Shown in pieces: positions 37,711 through 46,678 of a stretch of DNA of 64,000 nucleotides; position 1 is the first letter of the stretch; each line of letters starts with the position of its first letter. Origin of the DNA: Synechococcus sp. SP2 MAG (GTDB lineage: Bacteria > Cyanobacteriota > Cyanobacteriia > PCC-6307 > Cyanobiaceae); contig JAVBIX010000010.1 in the NCBI GenBank assembly GCA_030756895.1, positions 62,001 to 126,000 of the forward strand, read 5' to 3'. The position numbers and the translations under genes are program-made. The notes beneath the pieces were generated by a model that saw only the letters and a list, made by a program, of their open reading frames with translations, had not been told where the DNA came from and did no database searches.

Positions 37711-37908
37711 TTAGTCGTTCTCATGCGACAAAGCCTTTCTAGATGAGTGGCTGAGTATTTGTGCTTACGGAATGCCGCCATTTGAGGTTCGGTTGTCTGT
37801 GGCCGCTCTGGTTTCAGCGCTGCCTCAGCGCTTATGTGCCTTGGCGCTTGATGAGTGGTCGTTAAGGGTTTTTGGCATCAAAATAAATGCACTTATACGG
37901 ATGATTGG

Positions 37909-38682
37909 GTGAACAATATTAGAAATAGGGTTCATATTTTACTTGGAGAAGGGGAAAGTGGTCGAAGGAGCACATTAATGGTCAAAGCGATTGGGGCTTT
38001 GATTGTCTTTTCAATCCTTCTGGCAATTCTTGCTACTGAGCCAGTGATTCGCGGTCCTAATCTTGATCTTTTGGCTAAACTAGATCTAGTTGTTGCAGTC
38101 TTATTCTTGGTAGAATATCTTTCCCGTCTGTGGATTGCACCGCTGAGGAGTGGGGCTCGCAAAGGAGTGCGAGGAGCATTGGACTTCGCAATCACTCCAA
38201 TGGCGATTCTCGATCTTGTTGCGATTGCGCCAACGATTCTAGGTTTTATTACTCCTGAGCTCTACCTTCTTCGCGTGATTCGTCTTGTACGCATTGGGAG
38301 AATAGGGCGCTCTAAGCGTTTTCAGAAAAGCGTGAGGCATTTCAATCATGCCATCACTTCGAAGAGAGAAGAACTGCAAATTTCTGCAATTTATTCGGCT
38401 GCCGTGATTAGTCTTAGTAGTGCTTTGATGTATTTAGTGGAAGGAAGTGTTCAGCCTGAGCAGTTTGGCTCTATTCCCAGGTGTCTGTGGTGGTCAGTGA
38501 TTACCGTCACAACGGTTGGCTATGGCGATGTGTCTCCAGAAACTGCAGCTGGAAAGATTGTTGCGGCAATCACGGCATTGTTTGGCATTGCAGTAATCGC
38601 TATCCCTATCGGAATTGTTTCGTCTGGCTTTGCCGATTCTCTTGGGTTGGAGAAAGCTAACTTAGATTCCAAGAATGGTTGA
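37909..38682 (+). CDS. voltage-gated potassium-type ion channel
   Basis: Six-transmembrane channel subunit of 257 residues from GTG 37909 (a GTG at 37855 would add 18 residues). Segments: S1 about 28-48, S2 near LVVAVLFLVEYLSRL, S3, an S4 with regular arginines (LLRVIRLVRIGRIGRSKR), S5, pore loop with the selectivity filter TTVGYGD, and S6. The filter indicates K+ selectivity, and S4 a voltage sensor. AT-rich compared with neighbouring genes, a possible sign of acquisition. Stands alone on the plus strand. Confidence 0.88.
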   Translation: MNNIRNRVHILLGEGESGRRSTLMVKAIGALIVFSILLAILATEPVIRGPNLDLLAKLDLVVAVLFLVEYLSRLWIAPLRSGARKGVRGALDFAITPMAILDLVAIAPTILGFITPELYLLRVIRLVRIGRIGRSKRFQKSVRHFNHAITSKREELQISAIYSAAVISLSSALMYLVEGSVQPEQFGSIPRCLWWSVITVTTVGYGDVSPETAAGKIVAAITALFGIAVIAIPIGIVSSGFADSLGLEKANLDSKNG

Positions 38683-38870
38683 GACCCTTATCCAGTGACG
38701 GCGAAGAATGATCAATAGCTCGTTGTCACTATCACTCGGGTCATGCGTGGCGGTGCTCCCTAGTGATGCTCCGACTCAAATCATGAGGCCTTTGCGGAGG
38801 GCTCAATGGCTGCCGTTGGTGGGTGCTCTTCTCCGTTGTTTGATCCAGTCGAATACAAGAGTTTTGAAGG

Positions 38871-39383
38871 CTAGAGATGGGCCTCAGCTTGATAAACCTC
38901 ACCATTGAATTGCAAAGCTCTGCAACGTAAAACTCGATCTTTCAAGTTGCATTTTCCACTTTTAGCAGCCCAAGCCTTGGGTAAGCCCGTTGCAATTCCA
39001 CTGGAGTTAAATGATGCCTCTGCAACGCTTGAGACCGTGCTTTGCCATGCCTCGGCATCGAGGCGACAGGTTCCAGTGCTGCATTTCAAAGGTGACTCTC
39101 CTTGTGTGGTTAGGGTCACGAATGTGAGCTGCTTGCGGGAATTTTTGGTGGTGCCCTGACCAATGAATCGCACCGCTACAACGGATGGACTTCGTCCTTT
39201 TAGCTGCAAGGTGGTGCAAGTAACACTGTCTTTCCTGCTGTCGGTGTAAGAACACTCCTTGGTAGAGGTTTCGTAGCGGCCAATTTTGGGATTCGGATCG
39301 GCAGCCCCTTTCATCGGAAAGCCCAACAGGCAGCTCATCAGGAGCAAGGTGCTGAGGCGCAGAGAGAAGGAGCGATCGATCAT
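38871..39383 (-). CDS. putative secreted protein
   Basis: 170 residues with a clear signal peptide (MIDRSFSLRLSTLLLMSCLL then GFPMKGAADP, probable cleavage near Gly/Ala-Ala-Asp). The mature part contains four to six cysteines (SYTDSRKDSVTCTTLQLKG, SPLKCSTGTCRLD, SGKCNLKDRVLRCRALQF) in spacing suggestive of disulfide bonds, and so is likely periplasmic. No known family. Four bases from the next small gene in the same direction. Confidence 0.55.
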   Translation of the reverse strand: MIDRSFSLRLSTLLLMSCLLGFPMKGAADPNPKIGRYETSTKECSYTDSRKDSVTCTTLQLKGRSPSVVAVRFIGQGTTKNSRKQLTFVTLTTQGESPLKCSTGTCRLDAEAWQSTVSSVAEASFNSSGIATGLPKAWAAKSGKCNLKDRVLRCRALQFNGEVYQAEAHL

Positions 39384-39387
39384 CTGT

Positions 39388-39567
39388 TTAGTAATCGTTG
39401 TCGGCTACGCAGATGCCCATGCATCGGATGCCATTGGAGGCAGTCCGGCGGCAATGGGGACAGAGAATCTTTTCGGTTTGGCTCGTTGTGATGCCATCCC
39501 CTGCTCCATCTGAGTCATCCCCAGATGTTTGGCTCGCACTGATGATGGATTCTGCGATCGATGTCAT
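39388..39567 (-). CDS. small conserved protein with two CxxC motifs
   Basis: 59 residues from ATG 39567 (MTSIAESIISASQTSGDD). The N-terminal half is acidic and Ser/Gly-rich; the C-terminal half has CPHCRRTASNGIRCMGICV, four cysteines that could bind zinc. I recall it as a conserved hypothetical in marine picocyanobacteria. Function unknown; it is divergent from the aldo/keto reductase 40 bases away. Confidence 0.55.
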   Translation of the reverse strand: MTSIAESIISASQTSGDDSDGAGDGITTSQTEKILCPHCRRTASNGIRCMGICVADNDY

Positions 39568-39607
39568 GGCGAGCGCTGCTTTACGGCGATCATGGCGTGC
39601 AAAGTGA

Positions 39608-40576
39608 ATGGTTGGCGTGACGGGAATCGGATTTGGAACTTGGGCCTGGGGCAACCAATTGCTTTGGGGTTACCAACCGGATCGCGACGATCCCGATCTT
39701 GAGGCCACGCTGAGTGCAGCTGTTCAAGGCGGACTGTCGCTTGTGGACACCGCCGATTCCTACGGCACGGGTCGCCTCAATGGGCGCAGCGAACTTTTGC
39801 TGGGTCAGTTCCTCCGCGCCATGGATCCTGCTCAGTCCAAACAGCTCAAGGTGGCAACCAAGCTGGCTCCATTCCCTTGGCGGCTGGGTCGCGGCGGCTT
39901 TAAGCGTGCGTTTGATGCTAGTAAAAAGCGGTTGGGAGGGCATTTGGATCGAATCCAATTGCATTGGAGCACTGCTCGGTATGCCCCTTGGCAAGAGTTG
40001 CCCCTGCTCGATGGGCTTGGTGACCTCGTCGAGCAAGGTTTGGTGCCAGAACTTGGCTTGTCCAATGTGGGACCGAAGCGTCTTCGCTTCCTGCATGGGC
40101 ATCTTTTGACCAGAGGGATCCGCCTTCAGAGCGTTCAAGTTCAGCTCTCTCTGCTCGCACCTGAACCGGTCTTGCGTGGCGAGTTGGTGCGAGTGTGCCA
40201 GGAGCTTGATGTTGAGTTGCTGGCCTATAGCCCCTTGGCCCTCGGTATTTTGGCAATTCCTCCGGGATTGCAAGGCACCTCCTCGACGGTGCTGCGTTCA
40301 AGGTTGTTTCAGCGGTTGCTGCCAGCCAGTGAGGATTTGCGTTCCGTGATGGGTGAGATCGCTGCAAAACGAAGCGCCTCGATGGCACAAGTGGCTTTGA
40401 ATTGGTGCAGGTCCCACGGAGCTTGCCCGATTCCAGGACTACGGCGCCCAGCTCAAGCTCTCGACGCAGCTGCTGCTTTGCATTGGTCGTTGAGTGCAGC
40501 CGAGAGGCAAGCGTTGGATCAACTCAGCAAACGAACCTTGGCACGCATGCCAGCTAATCCATTTCAGAGCGCTTGA
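39608..40576 (+). CDS. aldo/keto reductase
   Basis: 322-residue NADPH-dependent oxidoreductase of the AKR superfamily. Strand-helix barrel blocks are visible: LVDTADSYGTGRLNGRSE (catalytic Asp and Tyr), the Lys in VATKLAPFPWRLG, a His in RIQLHWS, and the C-terminal NADP-binding part CPIPGLRRPAQALD. Substrate not known. ATG 39608; ends 13 bases inside the convergent hypothetical gene. Confidence 0.85.
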   Translation: MVGVTGIGFGTWAWGNQLLWGYQPDRDDPDLEATLSAAVQGGLSLVDTADSYGTGRLNGRSELLLGQFLRAMDPAQSKQLKVATKLAPFPWRLGRGGFKRAFDASKKRLGGHLDRIQLHWSTARYAPWQELPLLDGLGDLVEQGLVPELGLSNVGPKRLRFLHGHLLTRGIRLQSVQVQLSLLAPEPVLRGELVRVCQELDVELLAYSPLALGILAIPPGLQGTSSTVLRSRLFQRLLPASEDLRSVMGEIAAKRSASMAQVALNWCRSHGACPIPGLRRPAQALDAAAALHWSLSAAERQALDQLSKRTLARMPANPFQSA

Positions 40577-41196
40577 TCAGCAGGATCTGGATCTGGACTC
40601 ACAACCACTGGCAAGGACGATGATTTGCTCTGGAAGGGAATGACCTTCACCGGGGATGCATTGGAAGTTTCTGTTTCTTCTTGTGCCTTGGATTGTTCAC
40701 AGGCGTTCAAAGCTTCCTGAAGCAGAGAATCGAATGTGGCGCCTGACAAACGATGCCTGGCAATCTCTAGAAATGTTCGCGGTAGCGACTCTCCCGCTGC
40801 ACTGAGGACAGCAGGGTTCTCACGTCGTTGCTGCTGCTCATCTTCAATCGCACGAAGGAAGCGATGGGTCACATCGCGTTTGGTGCACGCTTTGATCAGG
40901 GTGTCTCTGTCAGCAATCGGCTGATCAGCAATCTCTTCAAGTTCAACAATCCTGCGTTCGAGGCTCTCTAGAACTTCGGCAGCTTCTTTTGTGATATTTG
41001 CGAGTTGTCCGTCCGATAGGAAGGGCATATCTGCAACAAAGACTTTTCCATGATCTTTGAGGGCTAAAAAAGTTGGCCTTGCTCCTTGCCGATGACCTGA
41101 TGCACGGTCATAATTTCCGCCAAGAGGTCGGCGTGGAGGCGTAGGACCAGCAGAAGCTCGTCTACGAGTCGTTCTTTGAATTCTATCGAAAGCCAT
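40564..41196 (-). CDS. conserved cyanobacterial hypothetical protein
   Basis: 210 residues. Arg-rich, probably disordered N-terminus (about 1-45); middle region with heptad-like ITKEAAEVLESLERRIVELEE suggesting a coiled coil; acidic/Pro-Ser-rich C-terminus. No recognised domain. Overlaps the end of the aldo/keto reductase gene by 13 bases on the opposite strand. The start could be ATG 41196; other in-frame starts would shorten it. Confidence 0.5.
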   Translation of the reverse strand: MAFDRIQRTTRRRASAGPTPPRRPLGGNYDRASGHRQGARPTFLALKDHGKVFVADMPFLSDGQLANITKEAAEVLESLERRIVELEEIADQPIADRDTLIKACTKRDVTHRFLRAIEDEQQQRRENPAVLSAAGESLPRTFLEIARHRLSGATFDSLLQEALNACEQSKAQEETETSNASPVKVIPFQSKSSSLPVVVSPDPDPADQAL

Positions 41197-41333
41197 TTCT
41201 AGTTAAAGATTTAACGCTCTTCTTGCGGCTAGTGCCGAAGTGCTTTGACAACACTAACTATTTAAACCCTAAAGGGCTGGAGAGCCCGGCCAGTTTTAGG
41301 AGCTGATGTCAACCATTAGGGATGAAGCAGACC

Positions 41334-42374
41334 TCATGCTGGGAGTCCCAAGACGGATCCGTCTCCATCACCGCCTGATGATCTTTCGATACGTCCGATG
41401 GTCCAGGCCTGAATCCCTTCGGATTCGCATGCTTTCTTAGCCATAGAAATCCCTTCTTCGGGGACGATCAGGCAGTAGCCAATTCCGAGATTAAACGTGT
41501 GCCAGAGGTCCCGCTCGGGGATGTCGCCGGAGGACTTCAGCCAGTCATAGATGGCTGGACGTGTCCAGCTGGAGGGGTCCACGCTTGCTGTTAGGCCCTG
41601 TGGAAGGCAACGCGGCAGGTTCTCAGGAAGACCCCCTCCTGTGATGTGAGCCATTCCATGAATCGGTGTTCGTGAGTCGAGCAAGGTTTTCACAAGGCGG
41701 CCATAGAGCTGTGTGGGAGTGAGCAAGGTCTCGATCAGAGGTTGCTCGCTGGGGCCAAATGTGGTTTCAGCATTGGCGCCAGCTTGTTTGAGCACCCTGC
41801 GGACCAGGCTGAACCCATTGCTGTGGATACCGCTACTGGCAATGCCCAAAATCTGATCGCCCGCGCGGATCTGCCGCCCGTCGATCATTTGCTCCTCATC
41901 AACAACAGCCACGCAGAAGCCTGCTAAGTCGTAACGCCCTGGTGGATAGAACCCAGGCATTTCAGCGGTTTCGCCACCCAACAAAGCGCAGCCACTCACG
42001 CGACATCCTTCGGCAATGCCCTCCACCACGGTGGCCATGGCTTCAGGGCTCAGCGCTCCAGTGGCCATGTAGTCGAGGAAAAATAGGGGTTCAGCACCAC
42101 TGGTGATCACGTCGTTGACACACATGGCCACGAGGTCGATTCCCACGTTGTGATGACCGCCATGGTCTTGAGCGAGTTCAAGCTTGGTGCCAACGCCATC
42201 GGTTCCCGACACCAACAGAGGGTTCTTTAGCCCTGCGGGAAGGCGCATCATTCCGCCAAAACCACCGAGTCCGCCCACGACCTCTGGTCGGTGCGTTGCC
42301 TCCACACTTTTGCGGATTCTGTTGACGAAGGCGCGCCCCGCCTCCACATCGACCCCAGCGGTTTTGTAGTCCAT
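41334..42374 (-). CDS. purM: phosphoribosylformylglycinamidine cyclo-ligase
   Basis: AIR synthetase, the fifth step of de novo purine synthesis. 346 residues; family blocks are [28 protein letters not shown]-like [43 protein letters not shown] and [17 protein letters not shown]. Intact and of normal length. Its upstream gap (42375-42707) shows no gene. Confidence 0.97.
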   Translation of the reverse strand: MDYKTAGVDVEAGRAFVNRIRKSVEATHRPEVVGGLGGFGGMMRLPAGLKNPLLVSGTDGVGTKLELAQDHGGHHNVGIDLVAMCVNDVITSGAEPLFFLDYMATGALSPEAMATVVEGIAEGCRVSGCALLGGETAEMPGFYPPGRYDLAGFCVAVVDEEQMIDGRQIRAGDQILGIASSGIHSNGFSLVRRVLKQAGANAETTFGPSEQPLIETLLTPTQLYGRLVKTLLDSRTPIHGMAHITGGGLPENLPRCLPQGLTASVDPSSWTRPAIYDWLKSSGDIPERDLWHTFNLGIGYCLIVPEEGISMAKKACESEGIQAWTIGRIERSSGGDGDGSVLGLPA

Positions 42375-42707
42375 TCAAGAATGCTTCACTTCAATGATCC
42401 TCCTCTTTCGTGGCTCGAGGTGTGCCTGATACGGGATCGTCTGAGGCTGTGATGAGTTCGGCTTGTTGCTGGGATCAGGTTCGCTAATGCGTTGTCCATT
42501 GCGTTGCGTTGCTTAGCCCTGTGCGGGTGTGACATCTCAGGGTTACGTCAGGGACCTAGCCCAGTAGGGCTGCTCAAAAGTGCCTGCACGAGATTGAAAA
42601 AGGTTTTTGACTTACCAAACATTTGGATTGACAGATCGTTTGGACGAGACCGCCTCTTCCGTTTTTCGGACAGTGGTGGCTTCCTCAAGGCTGAACGATC
42701 GACTTGC
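42375..42707. other. intergenic region purM / RlpA-like gene
   Basis: 333 bases without a supported gene. Reading frames exist but none has a family match, and the RlpA-like protein's signal peptide starts only at 42708. Two promoters (purM leftward, RlpA rightward) should lie here; I see no clear boxes. Confidence 0.35.
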
Positions 42708-43217
42708 ATGCACCGAACTTTCCCCTTTGCGACTCTCGCCACCGGGCTCTTTGCTACGGGCTTTGCATTGTTTCCAGTTTTGGCTCGTGATGTTGCCACT
42801 ACTGAGCTCTACGACCCCTTTGAGCCCTTGAGGCCTCAGCCCGTCCAGGCCTCTGCGTCCACAACTCCGGCGGTTGTTCCTCCTCCTGTGCCGGCCCCTC
42901 CAAAACCTCCTAAAAGGTTGGTCATATCCACTTCAACGGGAGAGGCAAGCTGGTACGGACCTGGTTTCTTTGGCAATCGCACGGCCAATGGAGAGGTTTT
43001 TAGGCCTGGAACGATGACTGCAGCGCATCGAACGTTGCCCTTCGGAACCAAAGTGAAGGTCACGAATCTCAGAAATGGCAAAGAAATGATCGTTCGTATT
43101 AACGACAGGGGGCCATTCAGTGGTGACCGAGTGATTGATATTGCTCACGGTGCCGCTCAGCACCTTGGCTTGGTGTCAAGTGGAATCGCTCAAGTCCGCC
43201 TTGAGGTACTGCGCTGA
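42708..43217 (+). CDS. rlpA: RlpA-like septal-ring lytic transglycosylase
   Basis: 169 residues from ATG 42708. N-terminal signal peptide (FPFATLATGLFATGFALFPV), a proline-rich spacer (about 48-73), then a double-psi beta-barrel with GEASWYGPGFFGNRTANGE, TAAHRTLPFGTKVKVTNL and VRINDRGPFSGDRVIDI, the signature of RlpA. No SPOR domain follows, unlike the E. coli protein, as is usual in cyanobacteria. Acts on peptidoglycan in the periplasm. Two bases after its stop comes the frame of panC/cmk. Confidence 0.82.
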   Translation: MHRTFPFATLATGLFATGFALFPVLARDVATTELYDPFEPLRPQPVQASASTTPAVVPPPVPAPPKPPKRLVISTSTGEASWYGPGFFGNRTANGEVFRPGTMTAAHRTLPFGTKVKVTNLRNGKEMIVRINDRGPFSGDRVIDIAHGAAQHLGLVSSGIAQVRLEVLR

Positions 43218-43279
43218 GCATCGAGGTTCTTCGGTCCCTGCAAGACCTTCAACGTTGGCGTCACTCCTCAGCTGCCTTC

Positions 43280-44764
43280 GTGAATTTTGTCCCAACCATG
43301 GGGGGGCTCCATCACGGTCACGCACATTTGATTTCTGCTGCCTCCCGCCACACGGCAGTTGAGACAGAGACCTTGGTCAGCGTGTTCGTGAATCCCTTGC
43401 AGTTTGGTCCGGATGAGGATTTTGTTCGCTATCCACGCACTTTTGAAGCTGACTGTGAACTAGCAGAGCGGTGTGGTGCTTCAGCAATCTGGTGCCCAGA
43501 CGAGGATCAGGTTTATCCAGGTGGCATGGCTGAAATCTGGCGGATTCAGGCCCCGAACTCGTTGCAGTCAGGATTGTGTGGATCCACACGGCCTGGTCAC
43601 TTCGATGGTGTGGTCACGGTGGTTTGCCGCCTTTTGGCATTGGTCAAGCCGCATCAGTTGTTTCTTGGTGAAAAGGATTGGCAGCAACTCACCATTTTGC
43701 GCCGAATGGTGTTGGAGCTCGGCTTGGCGGTCAGGGTGCGCAGTGTGCCCACGGTGCGGGATGGTGATGGTCTGGCGAGTAGTTCACGAAACCTTTACCT
43801 CAATGCTCAGCAGCGGCAGCAAGGGGTGCTGTTTGCCCAGGTTTTACGCGAGGCGAGCTCTGCTTCCTTATTAAGCGCTTCGCCGTTGGACCCTGGTCAG
43901 GTTCGTCGTCGTCTTGAAGAGGGTGGCCTCCGTGTTGAGTACGTCGACGTTGTTGATCCCTGGTTGCTGCTGCCTTCCAAGGCCAATGAAGCATCACTTA
44001 CGTTGCTTGCAGCTGCTGTTCGATGCGGCAGCACCCGCTTGATCGATCATGCTTTTTTAATGACGCGTTCTCCCCTCGTTGCGATTGACGGCCCTGCTGG
44101 TGCTGGCAAGAGCACGGTGACTAGAGCCTTTGCGGAGCGCCTCGGCCTTGTGTACCTCGACACCGGAGCGATGTATCGGGCCGTGACTTGGTTGGTGCTG
44201 GAGCAGGGGGTTGATCCTGCTGATTCTGCGGCTGTGGACGTCGTATTGAACGATCTTGAGGTGGAACTTCAGCCCTTACATCAAGGTGTGCAGGTGGTGC
44301 GCGTGAATGGCCTCGAGGTCACCGACGCGATTCGTGATCCGCGGGTGACGGCGTCTGTATCAGCTGTCGCGGCCCATGCTTGCGTCCGTTCTGCAATGAC
44401 TGACCAGCAGCAGCGCATGGGCGAGGCGGGCGGTCTCGTCGCTGAGGGTCGTGACATTGGCACTGCTGTATTCCCTGATGCAGAGCTCAAGGTGTTTCTT
44501 ACGGCAACTCCCAAAGAGCGGGCCCGACGTCGTGCTCTCGATTTGGAAGCCAGAGGACACGAGGTTCCAGCTCTACTTGAGCTGGAAGCACAGATTGTGG
44601 AACGCGATCGCCTTGACAGCACCCGTGAGGTGGCCCCCCTGCTTCAAGCGGACGATGCCATCGAGCTGATTAGCGATGGGATGAGCATCGACCAGGTGAT
44701 TGATGCGCTGGAAGATCTGTTTCGTCGTCGCGTTGGGGAAGAGGTTTGGCCCACCCCTGTTTAA
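43280..44764 (+). CDS. panC/cmk: bifunctional pantoate-beta-alanine ligase / cytidylate kinase
   Basis: Fusion typical of cyanobacteria: PanC (pantothenate synthesis) at the N-terminus and CMP kinase at the C-terminus (P-loop GPAGAGKSTVTRAFAERLG, DTGAMYRAVTWL). PanC landmarks: FVPTMGGLHHGH, GEKDWQQLTILRRMV and GDGLASSSRNLYL. The first usable start in the frame is GTG 43280, which gives 494 residues but omits the first beta strand. In-frame codons upstream to the TGA at 43202 encode IEVLRSLQDLQRWRHSSAAF, the expected PanC N-terminus, without ATG/GTG/TTG; ATC 43220 or CTG 43214 would be the only options. Confidence 0.93.
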   Translation: MNFVPTMGGLHHGHAHLISAASRHTAVETETLVSVFVNPLQFGPDEDFVRYPRTFEADCELAERCGASAIWCPDEDQVYPGGMAEIWRIQAPNSLQSGLCGSTRPGHFDGVVTVVCRLLALVKPHQLFLGEKDWQQLTILRRMVLELGLAVRVRSVPTVRDGDGLASSSRNLYLNAQQRQQGVLFAQVLREASSASLLSASPLDPGQVRRRLEEGGLRVEYVDVVDPWLLLPSKANEASLTLLAAAVRCGSTRLIDHAFLMTRSPLVAIDGPAGAGKSTVTRAFAERLGLVYLDTGAMYRAVTWLVLEQGVDPADSAAVDVVLNDLEVELQPLHQGVQVVRVNGLEVTDAIRDPRVTASVSAVAAHACVRSAMTDQQQRMGEAGGLVAEGRDIGTAVFPDAELKVFLTATPKERARRRALDLEARGHEVPALLELEAQIVERDRLDSTREVAPLLQADDAIELISDGMSIDQVIDALEDLFRRRVGEEVWPTPV

Positions 44765-44768
44765 CGGA

Positions 44769-45257
44769 TTAGCGCTGAGGGGTTGGAGCTAAGAGGTCGT
44801 CAAGAAGTCCTTCACAGGCGTCCTCGAGCAGATCGAGCACATGCTCGAAGCCCTGCTCACCTCCGTAATAGGGATCGGGAACCTCAAGAGTGTCTGCCCG
44901 ACGTGCATGGCTGAGCATCAGGCGAATGTTGGCTGTGCTTCGGGGGCCGAATTCTTTGGCCATGCTGGTCACGTTGCGCAGGTTGTCCTGATCCATGGTG
45001 AGAATGTGATCAAAACTCTCTAAGTCGCCGAGTTCGAGTTGGCGGGCACGACTGGGTAGGTCAATCCCGCGCCGCTTCGCGGCTGCTTGCATGCGGCGAT
45101 CAGCAGGATTTCCCACATGCCAGCCTCCTGTACCAGCGGAATCAACGAGAAACTGGTCGGTGAGTTGCCGTTGTTCGATGAGGTGAAGAAACACGCCTTC
45201 AGCGGCGGGTGAACGGCAGATATTGCCGAGACAGACAAATAGTAATTTTGTGGTCAT
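44769..45257 (-). CDS. low molecular weight protein-tyrosine phosphatase
   Basis: 162-residue phosphatase with the active-site loop VCLGNICRSPAAEGVF (C-x5-R, Cys near residue 9) and the general-acid region VPDPYYGGEQGF. ATG at 45257 overlaps the rpcF stop (ATGA), so it is the last gene of the phycocyanin lyase group rpcT-rpcE-rpcF. That coupling suggests expression with the phycobilisome genes. Substrates unknown. Confidence 0.88.
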   Translation of the reverse strand: MTTKLLFVCLGNICRSPAAEGVFLHLIEQRQLTDQFLVDSAGTGGWHVGNPADRRMQAAAKRRGIDLPSRARQLELGDLESFDHILTMDQDNLRNVTSMAKEFGPRSTANIRLMLSHARRADTLEVPDPYYGGEQGFEHVLDLLEDACEGLLDDLLAPTPQR

Positions 45258-45883
45258 GAGGCATTAATGCGTTGTAAAGCCAGGGTGGCGCGCAGGCGAA
45301 TCACCTTGATGGACTCAGAATTGGAACTAAGTTGTTTCAAGCCCAAGATGCATTGATCCTTATTTGTGGAATTGTACCTGAGTAAGTGCATTTCAATTCC
45401 GAAGATTGTGGAATAGCGCACAACCCATTCATCATCTTTAATTGCTGCGAGTAGTGCTAATAGGCAGCGATTGAGTTTTGAACTTTCTTCGGGATAAATG
45501 AGATTCAGTTCTGCCAGGCCACGTGCGGCGGAACGCCGCACGCTAGGTGCAATATCTGTTGCTAATGCATGTTCCAGTAAGTCGAGACTTCTAGGATCGC
45601 GAATCGAAGCAAGGGCTCGCACCACCCAGGCGCGTGAACCGTAATTTTTTTCGTCAAGGCTAACTAATAGTGAGGGCACAGCTTGGCTGCCAAGTTCGAT
45701 TAATCCAGCAGTTGCAACTGATGCGACTGCTGGATTATTAAATCCCAGTACTTCAATCAGTGCTGAAATTGCATCAACAGTATGAAGATTGCATAGGCTT
45801 TTGGTGGCTCGAATTAATTCAGGTGTTGTTTTGGCCGCTTGAAGATCAGCGATAGCTCCTTCTAGCGGAGAGATATTAATCAC
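45254..45883 (-). CDS. rpcF: phycobilin lyase subunit, CpcF/RpcF type
   Basis: HEAT-repeat subunit of the heterodimeric E/F-type lyase that attaches the bilin to Cys84 of the phycocyanin alpha chain. 209 residues from GTG 45883, which overlaps the rpcE stop (GTGA); an ATG at 45913 is the alternative. Repeats such as AISALIEVLGFNNPAVASVA and DEWVVRYSTIFGIE fit CpcF. The NHCQGN isomerase motif I associate with PecF/RpcG is not present, so bilin isomerisation is not expected. Confidence 0.8.
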   Translation of the reverse strand: MINISPLEGAIADLQAAKTTPELIRATKSLCNLHTVDAISALIEVLGFNNPAVASVATAGLIELGSQAVPSLLVSLDEKNYGSRAWVVRALASIRDPRSLDLLEHALATDIAPSVRRSAARGLAELNLIYPEESSKLNRCLLALLAAIKDDEWVVRYSTIFGIEMHLLRYNSTNKDQCILGLKQLSSNSESIKVIRLRATLALQRINAS

Positions 45884-46677
45884 AAGAGTCCGTCCATTGC
45901 ATCGAGGACGCACGTGTCTTCGCTTTTTTCTGCAAGGCCACGCAAAGCTACAAGTTTGAGGCTATTTTCAATGGCAGCCGCCTGAATGGCAGGCAGCGCA
46001 GGCATCCAGCCTGTTGCGCCTAGATCCAGAAGAACGCCCCTGCGAATTAGTGGATCATCATGTTGTAGAAGCTCAATTAAAGGTGGCGCCCATTTCTGAT
46101 CACCGGTGAGTATAAGCAAGGCTCGACAAGCTGATGCTCGTATTAGCGGACGAGAATGTTTTGTAAAAGGCGTGATAATGATTATCACGCTGCGTGATGC
46201 TACGCCAATCGCTCCCAATGCCTCTAATACAGATTCATAAGGTTCTTTCAACTTCGCAGATCCCGGTTGTATTTGTTCTGTCTCTTCTGGCCCCCCGGAT
46301 AACAGCTCGCACAGATCTAGAACAGCAGATTGAGCTTGAATCATTCCCAAACTTCTTGCTGACTCTTCACGGATTGAGTAGTCGTTTTTCTTCAGGAGAA
46401 TTCTGAGCTTCTCTTCTGCATTCGTTGCTTGAAGGATTCCTAGAGCTCTGATTGCATTCAATGCAACAGCGCGACGTTCGTTATGGATAGGATTTCCATG
46501 GAGTGGATCCAACGCTGTCAGCAGCAGAGGTATCGTTTCTGGATGACGGCTGCGCATCCGCCCGAGCCACCACGCTGCGTAATACTGGTCAGAGAAATCT
46601 TCTGTCTGGCGTAAATTCGCAATCACCTGCGCTTCTGTGAGAGGTGGGTTGAGGTTCTCAGTTGAAGGATCCTTCAT
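45880..46677 (-). CDS. rpcE: phycobilin lyase subunit, CpcE/RpcE type
   Basis: Partner of rpcF; 265 residues from ATG 46677 (the frame opens 69 bases earlier but that part overlaps rpcT). EZ-type HEAT repeats: QYYAAWWLGRMRSRHPETIP, RRAVALNAIRALGILQ, IREESARSLGMIQ, LIRASACRALLILTG, LIRRGVLLDLGATGW. YYAAWWLG is the CpcE hallmark. Together with RpcF it should load the alpha-84 bilin of R-phycocyanin. The rpcT stop lies 2 bases upstream. Confidence 0.82.
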   Translation of the reverse strand: MKDPSTENLNPPLTEAQVIANLRQTEDFSDQYYAAWWLGRMRSRHPETIPLLLTALDPLHGNPIHNERRAVALNAIRALGILQATNAEEKLRILLKKNDYSIREESARSLGMIQAQSAVLDLCELLSGGPEETEQIQPGSAKLKEPYESVLEALGAIGVASRSVIIIITPFTKHSRPLIRASACRALLILTGDQKWAPPLIELLQHDDPLIRRGVLLDLGATGWMPALPAIQAAAIENSLKLVALRGLAEKSEDTCVLDAMDGLL

Positions 46678-46678
46678 T

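Noticed and set aside
37500-37781. 93-codon minus-strand frame in the tRNA-Cys/ion channel gap
   Set aside because: It is translated straight through a strong terminator hairpin and has no recognisable domain.
38708-38908. 66-codon plus-strand frame after the ion channel
   Set aside because: No family, weak start, and it overlaps the end of the secreted protein gene on the other strand; looks like a chance frame.
41240-41333. TTGACA-containing promoter candidate before the purM end
   Set aside because: TTGACA occurs near 41244 but no -10 at suitable spacing was found and no gene follows on that strand.
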